A DNA stretch of 64,000 bases, taken from contig NZ_JAHXYH010000002.1 of NCBI RefSeq assembly GCF_019970065.1, positions 496,001-560,000 on the forward strand, given 5' to 3'. Origin of the DNA: Chryseobacterium sp. OSA05B (lineage in GTDB: Bacteria > Bacteroidota > Bacteroidia > Flavobacteriales > Weeksellaceae). Position numbers and translations under genes: made by a program. Under the pieces are notes generated by a model that saw nothing but the letters and a program-made list of their open reading frames with translations, was not told the origin of the DNA and made no database searches. Position 1 is the first letter of the stretch. Each line of letters begins with the position of its first letter. Of the stretch, positions 40,862 to 49,984 are shown piece after piece.

Positions 40862-42223
40862 ATGGATAGCAAATTACAGGCACAAGAAAACCAACAGCAG
40901 GGTCAGCAGCAACACTCAGGGCAGCCGAAAGGCAACCCGCTTGCAGAACTTAATAAAATAGGAGGTTTTGGCTTTGTTGAATCCGTTGTAGACGGTATCG
41001 CCAATATGAACCCTACAAGAAAAGCCAGGAAAGAAATTTTCCTGACGGACAGCAATAAAACCGACGAAAGAAAAGAACTTCTTCAAAAATTAAACCTTTG
41101 GGTAAGTCTTTTGGAAGGAAACGAATCTGCAGATAAAATGGCAGATACCTGCAAATCCAAAGCGCAGTCAGCGGACCAAAACCTAAAAACAAACTTAAAA
41201 AATACACTTGATGCAGTACGTCTGTTGGAAACCAACTACAGAACTGTAGCCCAATTCTATAAAAATACAGAACTGGATAAAGTGGATAACGTAAGCATCG
41301 TGAACGCGAGCCTTGAACAGGTTTCAGATCTCGATAATCCTTTATTTATCGATGCTATTTCCAACGAATTCAAAAACTATTATGACCGTTTGGATCTTAG
41401 AGATAACTATTCGATCCTGGCCATTCCTGGCTATTTAGGCTCAAACAAAGTCATTGAAAAATGGGCAAAGATCTGTAACGAAAACAAAGTAATGATGGTT
41501 ACCGACTTCGCCAATCTGGATAAGCCGGATGACGTAGTAGACTTATTCCACTCTGCCAATCTTACCGGTGGTGAGCTGCACAGAAGTAACGTTATTATGA
41601 CGTGTAACTGGCTGGTAGGTAGAGGAAGAGCTGAAGAAGTAGGAGAAGAAGACAATGTAGAGCTTCCACCTTCCACTTCACTGGCAGGAAAAATCCATAA
41701 AACACTGATGTCTCAGGTGGCAGCAGGTAAAAAACACGGTAATATCAACGAAGTAGACGCGGTGAAATTCGAATTGAAGAAAAGTGAAATTTCTCAGTTG
41801 GAAAAAATGGGTCTGGTTCCAATGGTAAACGAATATGGAAAGATCATGGCATTCTCTGCTAAAACATTATTTACAGGAGATAACATCGGTCTTCAGACGT
41901 ATTCCGTAGTTCGTGTATTCGACTATGTAACTAAAGTTTTACTTGACTTCCTGAACAGAAGAGCGTTCGAAAACTGGAATGCTAAGAATGAGGACGATTT
42001 AAGAAGACAGATCGTAACGTTCCTTGACAATATCAAAGGTCCGGACAAATTGATTGAAAAGTTCAAAATTGTTCGTTTCGAGCAGGACAGAGTCAATAAA
42101 GACAGAGTATGGCTTGATATCCGTATGACCCCTTATTTCCCTACAAAAAGTTTCGTTATTAAACTGGATGGACATAAAGGAGATGATGGCAACGAATGGG
42201 ATGCACAATATACTCAGGAATAA
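40862..42223 (+). CDS. tssC: T6SS-iii contractile sheath large subunit TssC
   Basis: 453 residues. A Gln-rich N-terminus (~25 residues) is followed by GFGFVESVVDGIANMNPTRKARKEIF, a segment typical of the Bacteroidota TssC (DUF5458) family. Later TssC-like features are SILAIPGYLGS and VRVFDYVTKVLLDFLNRRAFENW. The normal length and intact frame suggest it works. Co-transcribed with tssB and closed by a strong terminator directly downstream, so the pair is a two-gene unit. Confidence 0.88.
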   Translation: MDSKLQAQENQQQGQQQHSGQPKGNPLAELNKIGGFGFVESVVDGIANMNPTRKARKEIFLTDSNKTDERKELLQKLNLWVSLLEGNESADKMADTCKSKAQSADQNLKTNLKNTLDAVRLLETNYRTVAQFYKNTELDKVDNVSIVNASLEQVSDLDNPLFIDAISNEFKNYYDRLDLRDNYSILAIPGYLGSNKVIEKWAKICNENKVMMVTDFANLDKPDDVVDLFHSANLTGGELHRSNVIMTCNWLVGRGRAEEVGEEDNVELPPSTSLAGKIHKTLMSQVAAGKKHGNINEVDAVKFELKKSEISQLEKMGLVPMVNEYGKIMAFSAKTLFTGDNIGLQTYSVVRVFDYVTKVLLDFLNRRAFENWNAKNEDDLRRQIVTFLDNIKGPDKLIEKFKIVRFEQDRVNKDRVWLDIRMTPYFPTKSFVIKLDGHKGDDGNEWDAQYTQE

Positions 42224-42245
42224 TAAGAACCCAATTTTAAATAAT

Positions 42246-42275
42246 AAAACCGATGCATGAGTACATCGGTTTTTT
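42246..42275 (+). terminator. Terminator of tssBC
   Basis: Ten-bp perfect stem AAAACCGATG / CATCGGTTTT, 8-nt loop and T run. An in-frame ATG at 42253 for the next gene falls in this hairpin and is not used here. Confidence 0.8.
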
Positions 42276-42288
42276 ACTGCCAATTCAT

Positions 42289-42762
42289 ATGAAAAGTAAT
42301 GTGATCAAAAAAAGTTTAAACTTCTTCCTGCCTGTACTCCTGCTGATTGTCTTGTCAGGATGTGAAAAAAAATACCAGCAGCCGGATCATTATGAGGTAG
42401 ATCTTTTTAAAGATGAACACCAGCAGGGAAAAGCTTATATCATGGACCGTGAAGAATGTTTTGACGGCAGCGAACTCGTTATTACAAGCTCAAATGTAAA
42501 ACTTGCCGACAGCTCAAAAGGAAGAGGAAAAGCATTTTTTCTCTATAAAGTAAAATCCGGAAAATTAATGAAAACCATAAGAGACTCCATAGTGGATTAT
42601 CCTTTTATGTTCCTTTCCCATCAAAGACTGAAGCTGGAAAACGATTCAATGTATCTCTATCTGAAAAGGCTGGATGGCTACCGTTTTATCGCTGAAGAAA
42701 GAAACCTTAGATACGAATGGCTGAAAGCCGCTCCGGTATACACCGTTAAAAAGGATAATTAA
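42289..42762 (+). CDS. Hypothetical lipoprotein
   Basis: 157 residues from ATG 42289; the ATG at 42253 is in the terminator loop. Signal sequence with lipobox LSGC (Cys25) then EKKYQQPDHYEVDLF. Mature part is beta-rich; no known motif. It has no acidic post-lipobox export signal, so it may face the periplasm. Ends 39 nt before the palindromic repeat upstream of mutY. Confidence 0.7.
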   Translation: MKSNVIKKSLNFFLPVLLLIVLSGCEKKYQQPDHYEVDLFKDEHQQGKAYIMDREECFDGSELVITSSNVKLADSSKGRGKAFFLYKVKSGKLMKTIRDSIVDYPFMFLSHQRLKLENDSMYLYLKRLDGYRFIAEERNLRYEWLKAAPVYTVKKDN

Positions 42763-42801
42763 TTTTATCTTTGCAGAGAAGAATTACAAGTCTGTAAATT
42801 C

Positions 42802-42879
42802 AGATGCTTCGACTCCGTTCAACATGATGTTTCTTACAATTTAGGGTACGATGTCATGCTGAGCGGAGTCGAAGCATCT
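42802..42879. repeat. 78-bp palindromic element (REP-like)
   Basis: Arms AGATGCTTCGACTCCG at 42802 and its complement CGGAGTCGAAGCATCT at 42864-42879 are perfect; two or three mismatches follow toward the 24-nt loop. Similar GCTTCGACTCCGCTCAGCATGACA palindromes are dispersed in many flavobacterial genomes (from memory). The right arm creates the false upstream start of mutY (42856). Confidence 0.75.
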
Positions 42880-42882
42880 ATA

Positions 42883-43929
42883 ATGAAGAAGAAACCTTTG
42901 GAAAAAATAGAAAACGATAACTTTAGACATATAGGAAACAAGCTCCTCAGCTGGTACGGAAAAAATGCACGGGATCTGCCTTTTAGACAGACAAAAGACC
43001 CTTACAAAATCTGGATCTGCGAAATTGTTTTTCAGCAAACCAGGATCAGTCAGGGACTGAATCACTATAACAATTTCATTAAAAGATTTCCGGATGTAAA
43101 AACGCTGGCGGATGCTGAGGAAAATGAAGTGTTGCTTTACTGGAAAGGGCTTGGGTATTATTCCAGAGCCATTAATATCCATAAAGCGTCACAACAGATC
43201 ATGAATGACTATCATGGTGTTTTCCCAGCCGATTATGATGAAATTCTGAAATTAAAAGGAGTAGGAAAGTACACCGCTGCTGCCGTATCGAGCATCTGCT
43301 TCGGAGGCAGAGTGCCGGCTGTGGATGGTAATTTTTACAGAGTGTTAAGCCGTATTTTTGCTGATGACTTTGATATTTCCAATTCCAGGGCGTTTTCCCA
43401 TTTCTCGCAACTTGCAGAATTGGTGATGCCTGAGAATGTAGGTGATTTCAACCAGGCTATGATGGATCTGGGTTCAGAGATCTGTAAACCTAAAAATCCG
43501 CTCTGTAGCGAATGTCCGGTCAATGATGACTGTCTTGCATTTTCTCTTGAAAAAACATCAGATTATCCTGTAAAAACTAAGAAAGTAAAAACTGAAGATT
43601 TGGCTCTGAGCTATTATTTCGTACACAGAAACGGCGAGTTTTTGATTCAGCAGAGAAAAGATGACTTTATCTGGAAGAAATTATTTGAATTTCCACCTAC
43701 GATCTCTCCAGACCTTGAGCCATTTATCAGAAACGTAAAAACAGTTACCCATAAACTTACCCATAAGAATCTGACTATTGAAATTTCAAACGTTGAGGTA
43801 GATTCTGAAGCGGTCTGGAACAGCTTTATCGCAGAAAATCAATACATCATTACACATTTTGAAGCCTCTCATGATAAATCTTTTCCAAAGCCTTTGGAAA
43901 ACTACATTCAAAACTCACTGAAAGACTGA
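42883..43929 (+). CDS. mutY: A/G-specific adenine glycosylase MutY
   Basis: 348 residues from ATG 42883; the in-frame ATG at 42856 would add residues encoded by the palindrome arm. HhH-GPD fold with EIVFQQTRI, LKGVGKYTAAAV and the catalytic Asp in VDGN (~146). The iron-sulfur loop C-x6-C-x2-C-x5-C is intact (CKPKNPLCSECPVNDDC, ~202-218), and the C-terminal NUDIX-like domain recognises 8-oxoG (YYFVHRNGEFLIQQR). It removes A opposite 8-oxoG. Next gene gldD. Confidence 0.96.
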   Translation: MKKKPLEKIENDNFRHIGNKLLSWYGKNARDLPFRQTKDPYKIWICEIVFQQTRISQGLNHYNNFIKRFPDVKTLADAEENEVLLYWKGLGYYSRAINIHKASQQIMNDYHGVFPADYDEILKLKGVGKYTAAAVSSICFGGRVPAVDGNFYRVLSRIFADDFDISNSRAFSHFSQLAELVMPENVGDFNQAMMDLGSEICKPKNPLCSECPVNDDCLAFSLEKTSDYPVKTKKVKTEDLALSYYFVHRNGEFLIQQRKDDFIWKKLFEFPPTISPDLEPFIRNVKTVTHKLTHKNLTIEISNVEVDSEAVWNSFIAENQYIITHFEASHDKSFPKPLENYIQNSLKD

Positions 43930-43961
43930 AATTTGTCTCCCAAAATCTGAAATCTAATTTG

Positions 43962-43969
43962 TACTTTTG
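43962..43969 (+). promoter_or_regulatory. -7 box abutting the gldD start
   Basis: TACTTTTG matches TAnnTTTG, 4 nt before ATG 43974; suggests a leaderless transcript in addition to read-through from mutY. Confidence 0.5.
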
Positions 43970-43973
43970 CAAA

Positions 43974-44531
43974 ATGATTAAAAACGTCATTTTTATTTTT
44001 GTATCACTGCTTTTAATTTCGTGCGGAAAAGATCATGTTCCAAAACCTTATGGCGAGCTTCGTCTTGAGTATCCGGCTCCGAATTATCATAAGTTTGAAA
44101 ATAACTGTGCTTATACTTTTGAATATTCAGATTTTGCATCGATTACCGATGGCAAAAAGCCTTGCTGGTATTACATCAACTACCCGAAAATGAAAGCCAA
44201 ACTTTTTGTGACGTATTATCCGATACAGAATGATTTTGCAGACCATATCAAGGAAACCGAGAAAATGGTCTATGAGCATACCATCAAAGCGAGCGCTATA
44301 GATACCAAATCATTTGAATACCCTGATAAAAAGGTGTATGGGAATTTCTATGAACTGAAGGGGCAAACCGCTTCCAATCTTCAATTTTACATTACAGACA
44401 GTACGAAACACTTCGTGACTGCTTATCTATACTTTAATACAAGACCGAAACCTGACTCTTTGGGCCCTGCAGTGAACTATATCAAAAATGATATGAAACA
44501 TCTGCTGGACACATTTGAATGGAAAAAATAA
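43974..44531 (+). CDS. gldD: Gliding-motility lipoprotein GldD
   Basis: 185 residues from ATG 43974 (the in-frame upstream codon at 43959 is in the -7 region). Lipobox ISC with Cys16, then VPKPYGELRLEYPAPNYHKFENNCAYTFEYS, the conserved GldD opening, and KPCWYYINYPKMKAKLFVTYYP. In F. johnsoniae GldD is needed for gliding and is tied to the GldE/type IX machinery. Many Chryseobacterium do not glide but retain T9SS. The mutY-gldD pairing is common; ssb and gldE, which can lie between them, are absent here. Confidence 0.88.
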   Translation: MIKNVIFIFVSLLLISCGKDHVPKPYGELRLEYPAPNYHKFENNCAYTFEYSDFASITDGKKPCWYYINYPKMKAKLFVTYYPIQNDFADHIKETEKMVYEHTIKASAIDTKSFEYPDKKVYGNFYELKGQTASNLQFYITDSTKHFVTAYLYFNTRPKPDSLGPAVNYIKNDMKHLLDTFEWKK

Positions 44532-44558
44532 TAGACTTTAAAATACATTGAAAAATAT

Positions 44559-45482
44559 ATGAAACTTTTAGTTGTAGGAAGCGTTGCATTTGATGCAATC
44601 GAAACACCATTTGGTAAAACTGATAAAATTTTAGGAGGTGCAGCCACTTATATCAGCATCACTTCTTCTATTTTAGGCGTTAAATCTGGTATTGTTTCTG
44701 TTGTTGGAGGAGATTTCCCACAGGAGCACCTTGATATGTTCACAGAGAGAAATGTAAATATCGAAGGAATCGAGATCGTAAAAGAAGGAAAAACATTCTT
44801 CTGGTCCGGAAAATATCACAATGATTTAAATACCAGAGATACCTTAGTTACAGAAGTAAACGTTTTAGAGAACTTTGATCCTAAAATTCCTGATTCTATG
44901 CAGGATTCAGAGATCCTTTTACTAGGGAACCTACACCCTGGAGTTCAGCTATCTGTATTGGAAAAAATGAACAACCGTCCTAAACTGGTAATCCTTGATA
45001 CGATGAACTTCTGGATGGATTCGGCTTGGGATATCTTAATGGATATGATCGCTAAAACAGACGTTATTACGATCAATGATGAAGAGGCAAGACAACTTTC
45101 AGGAGAATATTCTCTGGTAAAAGCAGCTAAAAAGATCCACACCATGGGTCCTGACTATGTGATCATCAAAAAAGGAGAGCACGGAGCTTTACTTTTCCAC
45201 GACAATAAAGTATTTGCTATTCCTGCACTTCCATTGGAAGACGTTTTCGATCCTACCGGAGCGGGAGATACTTTTGCAGGAGGTTTTGCAGCTTATCTTG
45301 CTAAAAAAGGAAAGGTAGATTTCGAAACGATGAAGTCTGCTTTGATCGTAGGTTCAGCGATGGCTTCATTCACTGTTGAGAAATTCGGAACAGAAAGAAT
45401 TGAGGAAGTTACCGAAGCTGATATGTTTGAGAGATTGAGACAATTCAAAGAATTAACGACATTCGATGTCGAACTGCAATAA
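44559..45482 (+). CDS. PfkB-family sugar kinase
   Basis: 307 residues. N-terminal signature LLVVGSVAFDAIETPFGKTDKILGGAATYIS and C-terminal PfkB signature DPTGAGDTFAGGFAAYL with the catalytic Asp in GAGDTF. The family phosphorylates ribose, adenosine, fructose or related sugars. Substrate is not clear from the sequence. Follows gldD by 27 bp and probably shares its transcript; cytosolic. Confidence 0.92.
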   Translation: MKLLVVGSVAFDAIETPFGKTDKILGGAATYISITSSILGVKSGIVSVVGGDFPQEHLDMFTERNVNIEGIEIVKEGKTFFWSGKYHNDLNTRDTLVTEVNVLENFDPKIPDSMQDSEILLLGNLHPGVQLSVLEKMNNRPKLVILDTMNFWMDSAWDILMDMIAKTDVITINDEEARQLSGEYSLVKAAKKIHTMGPDYVIIKKGEHGALLFHDNKVFAIPALPLEDVFDPTGAGDTFAGGFAAYLAKKGKVDFETMKSALIVGSAMASFTVEKFGTERIEEVTEADMFERLRQFKELTTFDVELQ

Positions 45483-45540
45483 ATAAGTCTTTTTAAGAAA
45501 TATTTATAATAAAATATTTAGACTAATTCGTTAAGAATTC

Positions 45541-45548
45541 TAAATTTG
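45541..45548 (+). promoter_or_regulatory. -7 box of the SurA-like gene
   Basis: TAAATTTG, 21 nt before the ATG at 45570; a TTTA 20 nt upstream could be a weak -33. Confidence 0.5.
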
Positions 45549-45569
45549 CAACTTGTTTAAAATAGTAAA

Positions 45570-46934
45570 ATGACAAATAAACTAAAAATCACTTTTCTTC
45601 TTGGGATTTTCATGATGATATTCTCTTCAAACATGAATGCTCAGCTTAAACCGGGAGAATTAGTGGATGGTATTGCTGCTGTTATCGGTGATGAAATTGT
45701 TTTGGAATCGGATGTGAATGAGCAGATGAATTATGCCAAACAGCAGGGAGCCTCTGAAACTGACAAATGTGAGTTCCTTGAAAACCTGATCAGCAACAAG
45801 CTTCTTGTATACGAAGCAAAAAAAGATACATTGATTGAAAACCGTTCTGCTGCTATTAAAGAGCAGGCCAACGCAAAATACCGTCAGTTACTTTCTCAGT
45901 TCCCGGATGAAAAAACAATGCTTACCGCATATAAATTCAGAAACGGATTTGAAATGAAAAATGCTATCGAAAAGATAGATATCGATCAATATTACGGACA
46001 GGCTAAGTATCAGCGTATTACTGAAAAAGCAGACGTAACGCCAAACGAAGTGACAGACTTCTATAACCTGTATAAAATGCAGCTTCCTGAAGTAAAAGAT
46101 GAGATTTCTTTAGCCCAGATCATGATGTATCCTAAGCTTACAGAAGCTCATAAGGAAGATCTTATCAAAAGATTAAAGAAAATCAAACAGGACATTGCCG
46201 GTGGAGAAACTTTCGAAAGCCAAGCAAGAATCTATTCTGAAGATGAAGGATCTGCTGCCAACGGAGGATTGTACAAAAACATCTATAAAGGACAGATGGT
46301 GAAGCCATTTGAAGCAGCTGCCCTGAACCTTCAGGAAAATGAGATCTCAGATCCTATTGAATCTGAATTTGGGTACCATATTGTACAGCTGATCAAGAAA
46401 TCAGGGAAAGTATATGATGCAAGACACATCCTTTTAAAGGCTACGCCTACAGACGATGAGATCAAAACAGCAAAAGCAAAATTAGACAGTATCAAAGGTC
46501 TTATCCTTGAAGGTAAGATGACATTTAAAGATGCTGCTTTTAGGTTTTCAGACGATAAGAAAACGAAGTTCAATGCAGGAATTATTGCAGGAGCAGACGG
46601 TTCTGACAAAATTGAAAGAGAAAGTATTCCGGGATCTATCAGCTACGAACTGGCTGGTCTGAACAAAGGAGATATGACGGCAGCTTTCGAGGATGAAGAC
46701 AACAAAAGAAAAGTGGTAAAGCTGATCAAACAGGAAGATGTGATTCCTGCTCACCAGATCACACTGGAAACAGATTACAACAGAATCAAGCAGATGGCGC
46801 TGAACAAAAAGCGTAATGAAATGATTGAAAAGTTTGTCAACGCTCAGTTGCCGACAACCTTTATATCGATTGACGGACGCTATGACAACTGTAAATTCAA
46901 AGCCAACTGGAAAAAAGAATCAATCAAAAAATAA
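45570..46934 (+). CDS. SurA-like periplasmic peptidyl-prolyl isomerase/chaperone
   Basis: 454 residues with a signal peptide ending near MNAQ. A SurA-type N-domain (VDGIAAVIGDEIVLESDVNEQM) is followed by two parvulin domains: residues ~178-275 (ISLAQIMMYP... GGLYKNIYKGQMVKPFEAAALNLQENEISDPIESEFGYHIVQL) and ~284-380 (VYDARHILLKATPTDDEI...). Helps outer-membrane proteins fold. Flavobacteria often encode two or three SurA paralogues. Own -7 box and a terminator. Confidence 0.92.
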   Translation: MTNKLKITFLLGIFMMIFSSNMNAQLKPGELVDGIAAVIGDEIVLESDVNEQMNYAKQQGASETDKCEFLENLISNKLLVYEAKKDTLIENRSAAIKEQANAKYRQLLSQFPDEKTMLTAYKFRNGFEMKNAIEKIDIDQYYGQAKYQRITEKADVTPNEVTDFYNLYKMQLPEVKDEISLAQIMMYPKLTEAHKEDLIKRLKKIKQDIAGGETFESQARIYSEDEGSAANGGLYKNIYKGQMVKPFEAAALNLQENEISDPIESEFGYHIVQLIKKSGKVYDARHILLKATPTDDEIKTAKAKLDSIKGLILEGKMTFKDAAFRFSDDKKTKFNAGIIAGADGSDKIERESIPGSISYELAGLNKGDMTAAFEDEDNKRKVVKLIKQEDVIPAHQITLETDYNRIKQMALNKKRNEMIEKFVNAQLPTTFISIDGRYDNCKFKANWKKESIKK

Positions 46935-46939
46935 ATACT

Positions 46940-46968
46940 AAACCTTCAGAATTTCTGAAGGTTTTTTT
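46940..46968 (+). terminator. Terminator of the SurA-like gene
   Basis: Eleven-bp perfect stem AAACCTTCAGA / TCTGAAGGTTT with a 3-nt loop and T run. Confidence 0.8.
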
Positions 46969-47016
46969 ATGCGCTTTCTGAAAAAATTATATATTTAAAT
47001 AATAAACTTTGAAGCA

Positions 47017-47517
47017 ATGGATGAATCTTTTTACAGACATAAATTTCAGGAAGCTGTCAATATGCTTTCCCGAGAGTTTATAGATTCAGGCCTTCGAATG
47101 TCTGTAGACACCATTCTTGAATCCGTTGCATTAAAAATATACAAACCCGAATGGTCCAGTACTCCCGAATCTCCAATGGATGCCCCAGGAAGGATCTTTT
47201 TTTCAGTTTGGATTAATGAAAAATCAATTAACGAAGGAAAACTGTATTACAACATTCATGCGCTGAAACTGAGAAATCTTAAAGACTATAAAATACCCGC
47301 CAGGAGCTTTGCTGAAGACTTTAGAAATCGTTTTGCGGAAGATCATAAGAATTGGGAAAATGTAAGCGTAGAATACGGTCCTTTGACCCTCATGGAAGGC
47401 TGGATAAAACTTAGACCTGATCATATTCAGAAAGACTTGTGCGGACTCGCCCGGAAATTTTTAAACCTAAGCCCGGTAGTAGATGAGATATTGAGTACTT
47501 ACCGACTGAAACCATAA
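47017..47517 (+). CDS. Hypothetical cytosolic protein
   Basis: 166 residues, no signal or membrane segment. Contains a helical N-terminal ~60 residues and a beta-rich middle (GRIFFSVWINEKSINEGKLYYNIHALKLR). No recognised family. The start is preceded by TATATTTA, a near -7 box. Followed by a repeat-containing spacer. Confidence 0.7.
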   Translation: MDESFYRHKFQEAVNMLSREFIDSGLRMSVDTILESVALKIYKPEWSSTPESPMDAPGRIFFSVWINEKSINEGKLYYNIHALKLRNLKDYKIPARSFAEDFRNRFAEDHKNWENVSVEYGPLTLMEGWIKLRPDHIQKDLCGLARKFLNLSPVVDEILSTYRLKP

Positions 47518-47600
47518 CCCGTTGCGAGATACTGGTTTTTCGAGGTGTGAAGTGAACTGACAATGAAATTTGTTTTTATTTTCAACATTCAGATCCTGCT

Positions 47601-47637
47601 ACACTCATAACTTATAACTCACAACTCATAACTCTTC
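47601..47637. repeat. ACTCATA phrase repeats
   Basis: ACACTCATAACTTATAACTC and further ACTCATA words, the same type as 15930-15962. Lies in the spacer before the nitronate monooxygenase gene. Confidence 0.55.
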
Positions 47638-47694
47638 TCAATATTTTACCCATTTTTTCCCCGCTGAAAACCGTTGTTTTTAGTATTTTTACGC

Positions 47695-48684
47695 ATGAGC
47701 AATTTTATAGATTTCAATTCAGCGAAAAAACTTCAGGAAATGCAGACAAGTCAAAATAGAATTACAGAGCTTTTTAATATACAATATCCTGTTATCCAGG
47801 CTGGTATGATCTGGCATTCAGGCTGGAAATTGGCTTCGGCGGTTTCAAACTGTGGCGGATTGGGACTTATCGGGGCAGGAAGTATGTACCCTGATATCTT
47901 AAGAGAAAATATTCAGAAATGTAAACTGGCTACAGATAAGCCTTTCGGTGTGAATGTACCGATGTTATATCCCAATCTTGAGGAGATTATCCAGATCATT
48001 CTTGAAGAAGGCGTAAAGATCGTTTTTACGTCTGCCGGAAATCCAAAAACCTATACAGAAACCCTTCAGAAAGAAGGAATAAAAGTGGCACACGTGGTAT
48101 CTTCCACCAAATTTGCCGTAAAATGTGAAGAAGCGGGAGTAGATGCTGTTGTAGCAGAAGGTTTTGAAGCCGGCGGTCACAACGGAAGAGATGAAACCAC
48201 TACATTCTGCCTTATTCCTAATGTGAAAAATCACATCTCCAAGCCGTTGATTGCTGCCGGAGGAATTGCTTTGGGTTCACAGATGAAAGCAGCAATGATT
48301 CTTGGAGCAGACGGTGTACAAATTGGTTCGCGTTTCGCTGCTACTTTGGAGGCAAGCGCTCATGATAACTGGAAAAAGAAAATTACAGAACTTAATGAAG
48401 GGGACACTCATCTTACTTTAAAAGAACTTGCGCCCGTAAGGATGGTAAAAAACAAGTTCTTTGGGGAGTTGGAAGATATCTACCAGTCAGGAAGAGATAA
48501 AGATGCTCTGATAGCTTCTTTGGGACGTGCAAGAGCAAAACGTGGAATGTTTGAAGGTGATATGGAAGACGGCGAGCTTGAAATAGGTCAGGTTTCAGCT
48601 TTAATCAATGATATATTGCCGGTAGAAACGGTGTTCAGAAATCTATTAAAAGAATTTGAAGAAGCGAAAGTACCGGTATTGTAA
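47695..48684 (+). CDS. Nitronate monooxygenase-like FMN enzyme
   Basis: 329 residues from ATG 47695; the frame upstream to 47674 lies within the promoter. FMN-binding TIM barrel: VIQAGMIWHSGWKLASAVSNCGGLGLIGAGSM, EGFEAGGHNGRDE with the catalytic-type His, PLIAAGGIA, GADGVQIGSRFAAT. It oxidises nitronates or acts on related substrates in the cytosol; sometimes FabK-like enoyl reduction is the true role. A TATTTTTA box lies 3 nt before the start. Confidence 0.9.
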   Translation: MSNFIDFNSAKKLQEMQTSQNRITELFNIQYPVIQAGMIWHSGWKLASAVSNCGGLGLIGAGSMYPDILRENIQKCKLATDKPFGVNVPMLYPNLEEIIQIILEEGVKIVFTSAGNPKTYTETLQKEGIKVAHVVSSTKFAVKCEEAGVDAVVAEGFEAGGHNGRDETTTFCLIPNVKNHISKPLIAAGGIALGSQMKAAMILGADGVQIGSRFAATLEASAHDNWKKKITELNEGDTHLTLKELAPVRMVKNKFFGELEDIYQSGRDKDALIASLGRARAKRGMFEGDMEDGELEIGQVSALINDILPVETVFRNLLKEFEEAKVPVL

Positions 48685-48691
48685 TTGAGGA

Positions 48692-49471
48692 ATGAATTTA
48701 ATGGAAGAGAGATTAATTGAAGTAAGAGGTCAGAAACTTTATACAGCATATCACCCATCATCTGAAGATAAACCGGTTATTGTTTTTCTTCACGATTCTT
48801 TAGGTTGTACCCAGCTTTGGAGAGATTTTCCGGCAAAACTGTCAGAAGCTACAGGTTGTAATATTCTGATATATGACAGGCTGGGGTACGGAAAATCCGG
48901 ACCCATGGTGACCCACGAAAGACCAGTCAATTATATGGAACTGGAAGCCGATCTGCTGAATGATTTGCTTGCTGAACTTCATATTGACAATGCTGTTTTG
49001 TTCGGGCATAGTGATGGCGGAACTATTGCTTTGATTACAGCTGCAAAATATCCGGAAAAGATAAATTCAGTGATTTGTGAAGCAGGACATATTTTTGTAG
49101 AAGATATGACACTGAAAGGAGTCTATGACGCCTGGGATGCCTATAAGACAACCAATCTTGCTGAACGGTTACAGAAGTACCATGGAGATAAAGTGGAAAT
49201 GCTTTTCAAAGCCTGGACAGAAACCTGGACGCGTGAAGACTACAGAAGCTGGAATATCGAATACCTTTTAAAAGACATTCGGTGTCCCTTATTGTTTATT
49301 CAGGGAGAAGCTGATGAATACGGGACTTTGGATCAGGTTGAAAAAACAGTTTCCCAGGTAAGCGGGATAGCAGAAAAATATATCATTCCCGACGCAGGCC
49401 ATACACCGCACAAGGAAGTTCCTGAAGCGGTTCTTAATAAGGCTGCAGACTTTATCAGACAATACAGTTAA
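48692..49471 (+). CDS. Alpha/beta hydrolase
   Basis: 259 residues. FLHDSLGCTQLW oxyanion segment, YDRLGYGKSGP, nucleophile elbow GHSDGG (Ser about residue 109), acid GEADEYG and catalytic His in DAGHTPHKE. Cytosolic; substrate unknown, perhaps a haloalkane, ester or lactone. It follows the nitronate monooxygenase gene by 7 bp with GAGG upstream of its ATG, so the two are co-transcribed and perhaps part of one degradative step. Confidence 0.88.
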   Translation: MNLMEERLIEVRGQKLYTAYHPSSEDKPVIVFLHDSLGCTQLWRDFPAKLSEATGCNILIYDRLGYGKSGPMVTHERPVNYMELEADLLNDLLAELHIDNAVLFGHSDGGTIALITAAKYPEKINSVICEAGHIFVEDMTLKGVYDAWDAYKTTNLAERLQKYHGDKVEMLFKAWTETWTREDYRSWNIEYLLKDIRCPLLFIQGEADEYGTLDQVEKTVSQVSGIAEKYIIPDAGHTPHKEVPEAVLNKAADFIRQYS

Positions 49472-49493
49472 TTACACAGAATACTACTCATTT

Positions 49494-49521
49494 AAAGCAT
49501 CTTGATGAATCAGGGTGCTTT
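49494..49521 (+). terminator. Terminator after the hydrolase
   Basis: Imperfect stem AAAGCATC / GGTGCTTT with T tail, 22 nt after the stop. Confidence 0.55.
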
Positions 49522-49618
49522 TTTCAGTGTTGTACTCGGGTTGGATTTTGTTTTGATGTGTACATATTTTCAATCCTAATGTAGTAATGAGTATGAAATA
49601 TGCACATTATTAAAACAG

Positions 49619-49846
49619 TCAGTTTCTTTTTAAAGCTTTATCATTAGGATCTGCAAAATCAAGGTCTTCATATTTGTACAGATTTTGATGAAAATCAAGA
49701 AACAGATTATTTACATCTCCTATAAATTTTAAAGCTGTTTCTGTGAAATTTTTAAAATATTTTATCGCTTTTTGTGGCTTGTTAAATATGTAGTGACGCC
49801 TGAATTTACCGCATTTTTCTGTTTCAAAATCACACAAAATATACAA
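49619..49846 (-). pseudogene. Possible gene fragment (75 codons)
   Basis: The protein-like text HYIFNKPQKAIKYFKNFTETALKFIGDVNNLF... is balanced in composition, but the frame has no ATG and begins only at TTG after a stop codon. It may be the 3' end of a gene that has lost its start. No homologue recognised. Lies in a 640-bp gene-poor spacer. Confidence 0.3.
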
Positions 49847-49984
49847 TATAAATCATGCAGATCTTATACTTGGATTTGTATGTTTGGGAAGATAACATCA
49901 CGGATGATTCTAACAGTCAATGACGTGAATAAATATTGAGAAACAGAGTTTAAGGAAGTGCAATAATAATTCTGCTATATTTTA

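Noticed and set aside
42253..42288. Start of the lipoprotein after tssC
   Set aside because: The ATG falls in the terminator hairpin loop; ATG 42289 gives a proper lipoprotein signal.
42856..42882. Longer MutY start
   Set aside because: These codons lie in the arm of a palindromic repeat and are not part of the MutY family N-terminus.
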